DNA of 64,000 nt from Tridacna crocea (lineage: Eukaryota; Mollusca; Bivalvia; Cardiida; Cardiidae): contig OX031072.1 in NCBI GenBank assembly GCA_943736015.1, positions 18,193,501-18,257,500 on the forward strand, given 5' to 3'. How positions within the stretch are numbered: the stretch's first letter is position 1; the number at the start of each line of letters is the position of its first letter. The notes beneath the pieces were generated by a model, which was not told the origin of the DNA, did not search any database, and worked only from the letters and a program-made list of their open reading frames with translations. A program made the position numbers and the translations under genes. Shown here piece by piece: positions 1 to 12,755 of the stretch.

Positions 1-56
1 CCATGGAAACGAATTGTTTCGTTATTAGCCTCCACGTGATATAATTCGCAAGCGTT
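1..56 (-). CDS. M13 peptidase exon: ANYITWRL, cut by window edge
   Basis: After acceptor ctattttttttcag, one base completes the Arg codon left open by exon 969-1102. The frame then reads TLANYITWRLITKQFVSM to the window edge. LANYITWR matches the LQNLMSWR / NNYMIWN motif of this family. The exact phase match makes it secure although short. It is truncated by the edge and the rest of the gene lies to the left. Confidence 0.88.
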
Positions 57-3000
57 CTGAAAAAAAATAGTGACACGAATACAGAATATTGTATTTTAGT
101 AATCTTCCTGGTGCATAATTTTGCTTCCAGAGGCGTGAAAAAGAAATGAAATTGCGTGAAACTGACCTGAAGGCGATGTCAAACATTTCTTTCACAGTGA
201 GAAGCAACTCGTATAGGTATCAGGAAAGTTGCTACAATACCATATACTTTTTAGAACATTCCTGCGACAATAAAATGTCACAATTAAAGATAATCTCTCT
301 AGATAAAGGTTAATATAAAATAAATAAATAAATAAATCTATACTGATTTAGTTGGTAATAACTTCGTTTTTCTTTCTATGATTTGCGGGATGTATATCAT
401 AGCCTACTATCTAGTCCAATGAAATCACTCACTAATATGGACGTATTCCGCGCGATGTTTTCAAAAGCCTTTTACATAAGGGTCGTAAAAACGGGACTTG
501 ATAGAGTATTAGTTGCCTGAAATATTTTCAGAAACACGTTAAGTAACACAGGTATAAATTTATAAACTATAAATGTATTCCGCGGAGTAGAACCTACATC
601 TACGATCAGACCGCTTTTTTGGTATAGCCTAAGCCTGTATCACCTCAGTTTCAAAACCTCATTCCGTCACAAACGGTAGAATAACTTTTTATCATCATCA
701 TCATCAGCGGCATAATTCCTAAATTTACAATCAGATTGCATATTCTGTGCAGCCTGGGCTTGATATACATCATATGTATGCAATCTGCAAAAATTCTACT
801 AAAAATTCTGGTCATCAACAGATATAGTACTCATAAATATGTATCCTCCTCATCATCATCAGCATCATTATCGTCAACATCGCCACCATCATCATCCTTG
901 TTAATGGTCCTATCATTACTGTCATTTTTTTATATCATCGTTATCATTACGATTTTTCTTGTTGATACCTTTTTGAGGTCCTCTCAATCAAAGGAAACAG
1001 TTTATCGTAGTACGGTTTCATCCATAGAACGACTGGTTCACTCTCGTCGATGGTTACCCCGGCTTCTCTAAACGCAGACTGAAACATTCGTAGCCAGTCA
1101 AACTGGAAGATAGAGCAATAAATCATTTTAATTTTGATTCCGATGTGAATCATTTGTACTGTTTGATGGTAAAATGCATAAAATGTTGAATAACAATTGC
1201 GAAAAGTTTTTTAACACCATTTTTTCAAACTTCGGGTTCAGATCTACATTACCAGTACGGTCAGGTGGTAGAAGACTTGGGAACTTGTTCACTGTTGTGG
1301 TGAATCATGTTGCCCCGAGCCAAAGGCGAGGTAGTGACATGATTCGCCACAGCTATGAACAAGCTTTCAAGGCCCCTGCCACCTGACCGTGCAATGCAAA
1401 AATAACAATTCCAACCTGTAGTATGCTAAATTTCCCTGTATCATGGTGTACGCGAACGCCATAGAATGCTGAGTGCGTACCCCAAATGCAATGCAAAATG
1501 ACGTCAATAAGAACTGATGTCAATGAAACATTGGTAAAACGTGCAGTTTAATGCATGATGTCACTGATGACATTCGACGTAATTCTGTGCAAAAATGGAT
1601 CTGAAACCTTCAAATTCTTCAAGGTAAGTAATCATGTATTCTATGTCTTTTTTTTTTGGCAAAAGCAAGCGTCCACTGGATGCCTCAAAGGACAATGAGG
1701 TTATCGATTTAACGTAACAATCTTTGAGTTTCGACACTTAATAATTCGGTTACCGGACGTAGGAGTGGCTCGTTTTAACTTCATATATTTATTTTAAAAT
1801 GACAACAAACGATAATACATGTAACAAATTTTAAGGAATGAAGAGAATTTTATTGTTTTCATGGAGGTATGAAAAAAAACCTAATCACACTTTTCATACA
1901 GTGTAATTAGGTTTTTTTTTTTTCTTTCATACCTCCATGAAAACAATAAAATTCTATCTATTCCTTATAGTTTGATATTACAGACATCATACACATATGA
2001 TAATAATCCAAATTGCATCCATTTTCTTCAGTTATAAAAGTAGTTCCTGCACATGGTGATTTTTTTTCATGGAGCTATGAGATTTTTTTTTTTTCAGTCA
2101 ATCAGAACTTGTCGGTGTGAAAACAGCTGATATTAAATTATTCCTTTTTATTTGGAAAAAACATCCATTTTTCGGTATGAGTGACAACCATCAACGGACA
2201 CAAGTAGAAATATGATGTAGGCTTCTCAGTTTGTTTGTCTTGTGGGCGGCTCATATCGATGGACGTTGCAAATTTAGGACACTTTGTTGAACGTGTAATA
2301 ATGTATAAAGGGCTCTCAAAAGAGAAACTGTTTTACTTAGATTTTATCAGTGTACATAAATATGTATCGGGGACATATTATCAAATCAGATAATGAGAAA
2401 TTTCTTAGTATTATAATAATTTCATAAGTAACCTACCTGTTTCTTTATTTTCATTTTCATTTTGAAAAGTCATCAGTGTATAAAAACCTCATCGAAATTA
2501 CTCCACGTTGGTAGATTCAATTTTCTTATCCAACTTTCACTTGAAATGTCAACTTGATCCAGGTATGGACACCATTTTTTTGTTTTCTTTTTCATCCATT
2601 GATTGTAATACTTCATGTTCAATCATTGGAACTCTTCAAGTTGAAGACGCGTTTAGACTTACAAATGGGACGACACTTTGACATAAATGACGTCATTATT
2701 ATTTGAAGTCCAATCAAATGCGATCGTCTATAGACACAAAAGGTCTAAGCAACTTTAATTGCCATACAGTACTTAATAAATATTTTTAAGAACAAGAAAG
2801 TTGCAATAAATGCATGGCTGAAATACAAAGCGCCTCTAGTGGGATTCGAACCCATGAGCATGAGGGGCTAATATCCTCGTTTTTCGAAGTTTAAAAGACC
2901 AATACTATAACCACTGAGCCAAGGAAATATCTCTCTAACGCAATTGTTAGGTATTGTATTTAAATCGGGACCGAGCCATACATAAGGAGTGGTCTCCCGT

Positions 3001-6000
3001 AACACACCCCCTCTTGAATTCACCATTTCTTGATGACTCAAAACCTTATCAGGCAGAATGTCCCATTTTTTGGAAAACAAATGGGATTAATTGTTCAATG
3101 GCTAATCCCCGACGAGCCTCCATTTTACCTACATGTACATGAAAGTTCGCAACAAATGCTTAGCTGAAATACAAGGCGCCCCTGACAGGATTCGAACCCA
3201 TGACTGACAAATATTCCCGTTTAAGAGGTTTTATAGACTAGTACCATACCAACTGAGCCAAAGAGATATCTCTCTAATGCAGTTGTTAGGGATTGTATTC
3301 AAATCGGGACGAAGCCATGCATGAAGATGGGGTCTCTCGTAACAATTTAAATTTGCTTTCATTTCTTTCTTGTTGTTCTGGTTACCATTTGTGTCCAAAT
3401 AATATCGCATTGTCCCTCGAGCCTTGTTCATTTTCTTACCAAAACGTACACAATAATGCTAAAAAGGAGATAAATCTATGAGACTGGAGATAATAAGTTG
3501 GCCATGCTCTGTAAAAAAGACACTCGATGCATCTGCGGAGAATATGGATTAAGATCAGCCCGCATAATCCGGCTGACCTGAGCCGACTTTGCGACATCGG
3601 TCAAATTTCTGAATTTTAAAGGACCTTACTGCCTCATATTCTAGTCGTTGGTATAGAAAATATGTTTCATTGATTTATAAGTACATGATGACTAGCTAGC
3701 ATTATAATGCATCGCAAAGGTGTATTATGCCCCCTGTTGTCCATAGCATGGCTCAAGTATAAGTGATATCAGTTGCCTTTGTTGGCTGGATACATCAAAA
3801 TCAGACTGCAAAAAATATGCACTCGTATATTGAACTGTTACTCCATATGTCACACGGTTATACAATTTACCAAGACATACCTTTTCTATTAACTTGTATT
3901 ATTTTCAGACTGAAGATTCAGATAAGATTGCAAAACACGTGCAGTTTGATCTCAAATTTACATTGTAAGATATTTGACATATATTATAATCTGTGTAGTC
4001 TGATCTTCATCTATATTGTCGGATAACAAACGTTGTCATTTAGATGCAAAAGATAACAAATGATTCGTGCTTTGGCAACAGGAGGCTTAATGCATCTCCG
4101 TGATGGATGGTACTAAGCAAGCCATCACTTACATGTATTTATAAATCCATAATAGCCCTTTATTTTTACAAGCAGACATCATCATGAGGTGGACTGGTAC
4201 AGAAAATTGACCAATAGCAACAGGTTTCGGCCCAGGTCAGCCTGCGCGGCTTATCGATTTTTAATCAAGCCTCTTTTTGACAAAGCATGGCTCATTATAT
4301 AACGCACCTTTGGATATAATTTAGAGAGAGAAGATACGTTCATTCTTCTATAATTCGCCTCCATATCTCTCCGATCGGACATCCCTACTGATATCTGTAA
4401 AGAAACAAAAACAGTAGAACAGTCGCAGGGCAAAAGTTAACCCCACCTGGTGCTTTGTCAAGAAGTGAGTGCCACTTTCCGACCCGATTATATAAATAAC
4501 AACAGGCAATAATTCTAAAACTACTGAATACATAGGTATGGACATAGCTCGCGAATGAGCGAACTAGGTGACTCTGGTATAACTCCCCCCAAAAAATCAA
4601 ACCATACATTACAACTCAGCTAAAACAAACTGTCATCCACGAATAGTAAGTGATAAAAGGGTTATTACACATTTGAAAAGAAACAATTCCTCTATTACCT
4701 TTGCAATTTCTGTTTCAAGTTCAACAATTTCTTTCATTTCTTTGGCCGCTACAGCAGGGTCTGCTCCTAATGCTACAGCTACGTCTGTACTGTATTTGGT
4801 GTAGGCTGCTATCACTAGGGTAGGATTGTCCAAATACATATCCCGCCCCTCTAGTAGTAGCGAAGGCTGATCTAACTGAAAAAGTATTTAAAAAAGTTGA
4901 CGAACATACTATCGCATCCAAAAGTTTTTGCATACCTCAAACTTTTACCTCGTCTATTACGGAATCGTTTGCTTAAAGATAATTCTACAAACCACCTACC
5001 AGGCGTTGTCTTTCAATTTAGGATACGAAATTGGCCCAGTCTTATTTGTCTATTTTTTTCCATTTTGGCCGAGTTTAATCTCATACTGGCTGACTTAACT
5101 TCAACTGGCCCTGTTTGTCATGTGGTTTTGAACAGACCGTTTTCGTCATGTAAATGAATAGGTTGGTTGATCCCTTTCCTGCTAAATTAGTGAAATTAAA
5201 CTTTCAAACTGATAGCAACCCCCACCCCATTTTCTTTTCTATTTCAAAGGCAATTTCAGTGAGAAAAGATATAGACCTATCGAACGGTGTAGAATCAAGA
5301 TCAGCAGTACGTTTTGTGCAGTCTGATCTTCATCTACACTCTCCATAAAAGGTCAGTGGGTATCGGTAAGCAGCATAAGGGTAAATTATTAAACTTGTCA
5401 GCAAAAGCGGTACCTACATAGATGTTATGTTTTCCGTATCGTTTAAAGTCGTTGATGATATTGATGCCAATAAAGATACCGTGCGGTACCGGCCACACGT
5501 AATTGGTTGTATACTGCCGTGCTCGCGCAATACTCTCCTCTAATTGAAAACTACTTTCGTCCCAGTTTGGATCAAGCACAGGCCAACCTCCGATATCCGA
5601 TATGAAATTCAACATGTTGTCTGTTTTTTGGCTGTCTATAGCACCTGAAAATATTTGCAAGTTCACAACTTCATTATAGCCTCAGGAGCGTGTTTTTTTT
5701 TTGTTGTTGTTGTTAATGGATTATATTCTATTTTATTTGTTTTTTGTACCCTAGAAACCTCAGTATCTGCAATAGTCATCCGCCAAGTTCAGTAGTTGAC
5801 TTTTTTACAATGTTACATGGAGATTACTCCTTCAATGACATATGTAAAGAATTGTTAAATTTGACAAGCATCTTAAAAACAAAAGAACTGAACATTGGAT
5901 GTGTAAAACCTATACCTAATAATCCCACGATTTGCCGTCCAAGGGAAAAGATCTATCAAAAATGAAAAACATTAGTAGGCACATGGTTTTATACCCTGGC

Positions 6001-9000
6001 AAAGACAATTGCCTTTGCTTTGATTTGAACCATAAATTGGTCTCCTGCAAATGCAGGCAATATGGACTAGTCTATAATTTTTTATAGTCTGATGAAAAAT
6101 CAAGAAAAGAAGACTACCTTGGTCCATACAAGATCTGTACATCATCTTAGCAAGCTTTATCGGTTCCACTTCACCTGCTGTACTTTCTTCTTCAAGTAAA
6201 TCTGAAACAAATGTACACTTGGAAAAACATGTCTGCTTTCTTACTCATATATGCAATGTATTTAGCTTCATACATTAAACAACCCCATAAGAATAACTAT
6301 TGCCACATGCATATCGAAAAGAAAAACGCACAACTAAGACAACGGTAACAATTACAACGAAAATGACTACATAGCTTCTTGCTGCACGCAAACGAACAGC
6401 TTCGGTTTTTATAGCTATACAAATACCAAAACACGTTGACGCTATTATTTAATCTGCACTTAAATTAGAATATGTAATTATTGTAGCAATATCATAATTA
6501 TGCAAATTCTTTAAAGCGTTACAGCGTAGAAGAGAACATTGTTGCAGATTTAAACAGTGGTTCAAGAAGAAAAGATAAAATACCACCCTGTATAGCTCAG
6601 ACTGTAAAGTATGCGAATAGTAAATCTCGAGCAAATGGCTGGACACCTTGAATTATTAGAAAGTCTTTTTGATGAGACTTTAAACCTAGATTCCATGTGA
6701 TGGTGACGTATACTTATCGCAATAAAGAACCAGGAATAGATAAGAATGGGTTTTGTCTTATATCCTGCACTACCCTCTGTACCAAAACTAATAACAGCCT
6801 TCTGGGGATGTCATCCATATGGGCAAACGGTAGCGCCGATTAATAAAGGAAAATTAACCAATCAATTTCCAAGTAATGTCTATTACATTGTACAAACTTT
6901 TACTTTCATGCATACTTTCATCATTTAAACATAACAAATTAGCTTTTACATTCAAATGCGTGGAAAAAATGTAGGGAAAAAATGCTGGTTACGAGAGTTT
7001 TCTTCCCCCCTCCCACAATGTTAGCTAAGTCATAGACCTAAGGGTGTTACAATCTTGGAATCGGTAAAGTCATTAAATGTCCTCATCTTTACTATTGAAG
7101 CAGTATGGTCTTGTGAGGCCGTAAAAATATTTAAATAAAAAACAACACAAAATGCCTAATCTGAAGTGTAAAATGATTTATGACAGATCAGAATAATCCA
7201 TCAAAAATCTGATAAGAACGCAACGGGAAGTTTTCTGTCAGATTTTTCTCATGGTGCTGATGCTTTACCTCCGTATAAAAGAATCCGTCGTTTTTTATTT
7301 ACGATCCTGTGAGAGGACAGGCTTTTTAAACATGATGGGATAAAGAGAAATTCTCGTTTCGAACATTTTCTCCTTCTCCCGTTTATGTTTTAAAATTTCT
7401 ATTACTTGTTGTTGTTTTCTTTTTTTTTTTCAGCCATAATAAATCAACATTGTCGACAGCAATTACTTCTGTTTTGTCTTACCTTTTGTCAGGTTGTAAA
7501 GAGTTATGAAAATGCAGTAAAAGACACATTGTGCATTTTTCGTGTGGGAATATCTATGGTATCGAAAGCAGTATTATTGCATATGGAAACCGAAAAATGC
7601 CTTCAATTTTTGTTTTAATTAAAGCTATAGATAATTATAAGCTATGCACCGTGAAAAGCGAATTTAATGCATCAGCAAAAAGTATCGAAATATGACCGCC
7701 TCCGCAGTCCACGCAGGCCGACACAGGTCAAAACTTTTTGCTATTTGTAATCTGCATGGAGAAGTACCATTCTACGTTCAGGTTTAGCCAATCTGAAGTT
7801 CTGTTACTTTCACAGTAAGAAAATCTTGAAGATTAGGACAAAGAACGTTCTTAAGAATGGTTGGTGAATACGAACCAAGATCAAATCGATTGCTAGACGA
7901 AATAGAATTTATGGGTCAATTATCATGTGATGACCTACTTTTTATTGTTCAACACGGAGATGCATTAAGCCCTTTGCAAGAGCAGTTGTTATATTTATTA
8001 TCATACGGTCGATTGTGAAGCAAGTTCCAACAGCTTATATTTATTAACCGCGATATATTCGTCTACGCAGGGCTGCGATACAGGCAATCTAAAAGGTTGA
8101 ACATACTACTTAGCTCTATGTGAAAGGCCGGTGCTCAACCATTGTTAAAGACACATCTTACCGAACAATCGAAGTACGGAGGGTGCGACAATCACTAAAG
8201 GAGCAAGATATTTTCAGCGCAGTTTTCTTGTGCAAGACACTTGAAAGCATTATCCTGTTGAAATTTGGGATGCACATGAATTGAATAAGCTTGAGTTGTT
8301 ACATGACTGAACAAATGCTGTTAGCGGTGTGAAACGAATTAAATGAAAGCACCAATTCATAAGTGCCCGAAGGGGTGCGCACAATTCTTTGGGAGTCACT
8401 GACTTTTCTTGTGCAAAGATATGCATGCATTTTTTTCCCTAAATGATTAAATCTGGCTCATAAAGTTATCGATAACAAAACATCTGCATAAAATAAGAGC
8501 GCATTTGTTTTAATCACGTAAAACCTTACCATACCGTTAAAATCTAAACCGTAAAGTCAAAAAATATCAAATATATTTGGTACACACGTGTTTTGGCTTT
8601 AGACGTAATTTTTAATCAAGAGAGTATTTTTTTTTTATTTGCAAAACATTTAAATTTCGCTGAAAAAAATAATCTCCATTTATCAAAAAATCATTTTGTG
8701 ACGTATCAACAAAATCTATAATTATCCTGTACCAGATAATTACCAGACATTCCCGAGTTTTAGAGATCCATATGGTGATTTTTTTTTTAATATCGTGGGA
8801 AAAGGAAAGAAACGATGGTAACCAGTATAGTCTCCTCTTCCCAAAATGTATTTTGCTCTTATAAACACTGCTCTTCACAATATAACTATATTTCATTTGT
8901 GTACTACAAAATTAATGCTTTCAGAATTGGCTGGTCTAAAATGTTGTCGTCAGGCAATAGATTACCTTAAAAGGTGAAGACATTATGGGGTTCAGCGAAC

Positions 9001-12000
9001 GACAGAGATCCGCTATCAGATTCTGTACAGTCTGATCCTAGATCTGGATCGTCAGCTTGTTTAGGCAAGCCCATTTAACACAAAATAATCTATCTGCCTA
9101 ACTATAATTTGTATTCATAAAATGTTTCGAAAAATGTAAAAAAAAAAAACCAGTCTGCTTCAAAATGAAAAAGAAATATACACCAGGTGATGACGCATTT
9201 AACTCTTTACCAAACGACAACATTTTAGACTCTTCCAAATTCAGAGTATCTGCAGACGACAGATCTAAACGTTGTACAAATAAACTAAAGTTCTTTGATT
9301 GCGTAGCAAACTTTGTGAGAATAGAAGAAAATGCTGGCCTTCTTCTTCCAGCACAATATTTTCTAAAGGCCTCTCCTCAGGAGTGTGTGTTTACAAATAG
9401 TTCTGGTGTTTTTTCTTTATCCCTCAATTTTCTCTCCTAATATCTTAGAAAGCAGTTCTCCCTGTGGTGTATCCATTTCGTGCCAAAGACAAAAACTTGA
9501 AAAAAAAAAAAGATTTCAATCATCAAATTCATCTTAGATTATCACAGTTCATTTATGACGTTATCGTTACAATTTTCTATTAAATCTTGACACGTTACTG
9601 ACAATAATTTCTCAAGTAGATGTTTTATTTTTCTGATTTACGATATATAGGTGGGGGGTTTGGCATATTATTCAAAAAACGTAAAGTACGTTTTTTGACC
9701 GACATACTTCTCCATGTCACTCTTTCTGCACTCAGCAGTATTTTTGGTTGCTTTGGCAGTTTAACAGTTTCAATTAGAAGGTTTTGAAAGTATAGTTAGA
9801 AAAGAAGAAAATATTGGAAAATACATACACGTATACATAAATTTCATCATCATTGTGTTGAAACTTTTCCGTACAAAATTTCATCCTATAACCCTTCCAC
9901 GCACAACCCCCAATTTCAATGACTTTGAGAAAAAAAGGCTTTGAAAACATTGAACGAGAAGGAGAAAAAAAATCCCCTCACCAGCATTTTCTTCTTCCCC
10001 CACAGTATTTTCTACCCTATTAAAGACAAATCTTATACATTGAGCATAATGTTTTTAGTCGTCTTCAAATGCTTTGAATTTGGACAACGCTTTAATTTTG
10101 TCGCCTGGTAAAGTATTAAAATTTTAGTGCTTAGAACGCCGATTGAACCCATCGGAGTGTCCCAATCTAGAAAGAATATCCAAACTATTTCGTATGTATA
10201 ATTGCAGAATGTTTCAACAACGCGGCCAAGTGAAGACTGCAGTCTGACCTTACAGTCTATACAATCTGATCCTGATATATACCACCTACAAAGACAGCAA
10301 CACTTGTGAAAGGCGTTTGGGAATTGAAAGGGGAAGGAGAATTTAGTTGTTGCTAGGGTACCTTGTAAATCTTTTTCAAGTCGTGTAGACACCTCTTCCA
10401 TCGTATCTATGGATCCTTTGTCTTCCGGGATCCGATGGTCCTCGACCCACTGCCCACAAGCGAACTCGTAAAAATTGTCACAAGGGTCTACCTCGGTTTT
10501 CATGGAGCCCAAAAGGCGGGAAGCTGGAAAAATTAAGTTAAGTGAGCAAAATATCCTACGAATACACAAGTCCTAATTTATTGATTTGCTATTCTGATGT
10601 AATATTAATGATGGATGTAAAGTTTAATCCTATATTTGCGATAACATTGTAGCGTCTTTACTAACACTTTGACAAGTGGCAGAACTGACACTTTTCTGTC
10701 CAGAAACGAATCGAATGGTTTCATTAAGTTCCATTTTTTGATTGTTGAATTGTGAAAAAAGGAGAAATTGTCCAAAATGTAAACGGTATCAATATTGGAG
10801 AGATTTAAATAAAGCTCACCTGTTTTTATGCAGTGTTGTTCTTGGCATATTTCGTGTCTATTTGATGTTTCTGAAATGAAAAATTCGCAGTTTACTTAAC
10901 TCCAACTTACTAAAAGGGCCACTCCCAAGCCTTCATAATTCATATTTTTTTTAGTCGTCTTCTAATGCTTTGAATTTGGACAACGCTTAAATTTTGTCGA
11001 TTGTTAAGTATTAAAATGTTAGTGCTTAGAACCCATCGAAGCGTAATTTTTTAGTCGTCTTGAAATGCTTTGAATTTTGACAACGCTTAAATATTGTCGC
11101 CTGGTAAAGTATTAAAATATTAGTGCTTAGAACGCCGATTGAACCCATCGGAGTGTCCCAATCTAGAAAGAATATCCAAATTATTGCAAATGTATGATTG
11201 CAGAATGTCTCAACAAGGCGGCCAAGTGCAGATTGAAGTCTGACCTTACAGTCTGTCCAGTCGGATCCTCATATATACCATCTGCGAAGACAACAACACT
11301 TGTGAAAGGCTTGGGAGTTGAAAAGGGATTTTATGTTTCACTTAAATTAACTTAAGTGCACTTTTGATGTTTGGAGTCTTGTCTTAAAAACTATACAAAG
11401 TTTTTACTTTGAACTTGTCACATCTGTCAACCTCCATTTGCAAATGCAGGAAAAAAAGTTTCACCTAGATTTTGACCGTGCAACACCACTGTTGTATGCC
11501 CTTGTTTTTGTAATAAGGTGTCATGGAAAAAGGGGGCTTCATGTTATATTTCATTCCATTTCTTGTGAAGGTAACTCCTCCCACATTTCTTGACGGAATT
11601 GCATAGAATTTTGACAGACTATTTCTCATCATGTGACTTATTACATACTGTCAACATTTTGCGATTTGTAGCTGCGTTATGAAAAAAGGGGGCTTCATGT
11701 TTTATTTCATTTTATTTCTTGTGAATGCAACTCGTCCCATATTTCTTGACAGAATTTAATAGATTTTTCACAGAATATTTCTCATCATCTGACCTATCGT
11801 ATATTCTCATGTTATATTTCATTCCATTTCTTGTGAAGGTAACTCCTCCCACATTTCTTGACGGAATTGCATAGAATTTTGACAGACTATTTCTCATCAT
11901 GTGACTTATTACATACTGTCAACATTTTGCGATTTGTAGCTGCGTTATGAAAAAAGGGGGCTTCATGTTTTATTTCATTCTGTTTCTTGTGAAGGCAACT

Positions 12001-12454
12001 CCTCCCACATATCTTGGCAGATATGGATGGAATTTGTACATTATCACATGACCTAACGCAACGCCTTCCACATTTCTTGGCAGATTTGGATGGAATTTTG
12101 GATGATATTTTCACAGATTATATTACCTAGCGCATGTTGTCAGGGTTTTGCAATTTATCGCTGTATCATGGAAAAAGGGGGCTTCATGTCAAATTTAATT
12201 TTTTATCAATATATCTATAACTTTTGCACATACTTTCATACAACTTCATATCTTTATTGGTTGATCAAAGCCAGTGACCAATGAGTCAATTGTGCATTCG
12301 TCTCTCCATGCATCAGTCTGTTCGTAAACCTTTTAGATCACAAGTAATACCATATATCCATTCAGCTACCCAGGCACAGATGCTACAAATTTCAACACTT
12401 TAGTCTCTGGCTACTTGTTTGAAATAGCAGCAGTGTGGCGGCTTATATTGTGAG

Positions 12455-12512
<58 letters not shown>

Positions 12513-12713
12513 AAAAATCAACTGGTTCCGGCTCAAGGATATTACATAAAAAAGAAACATAACATCACATGGGAGTATATATCAGTAACATTTATTGCCA
12601 ACCGGTTTCGCTTTCGCTCATCAGGGCAACAATTATTGTTGCCCTGATGAGCGAAAGCGAAACCGGTTGGCAATAAATGTTACTGATATATACTCCCATG
12701 TGATGTTATTTTT

Positions 12714-12755
<42 letters not shown>

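Noticed and set aside
25-207. Minus-strand open frame with a GT donor-like end (GACATCGCCTTCAG|gtcagt) next to the M13 exons
   Set aside because: Its frame has an upstream stop, its phase does not fit exon 969-1102, and the true next exon (<1-56, ANYITWRL) overlaps its left part in another frame.
2820-2935. Functional tRNA-Leu or tRNA-Ser genes at 2.83 and 3.18 kb
   Set aside because: A-box and B-box are good, but the acceptor stem does not close, the anticodon arm is poor, and the similarity between the copies extends well beyond the tRNA part, as in a SINE.
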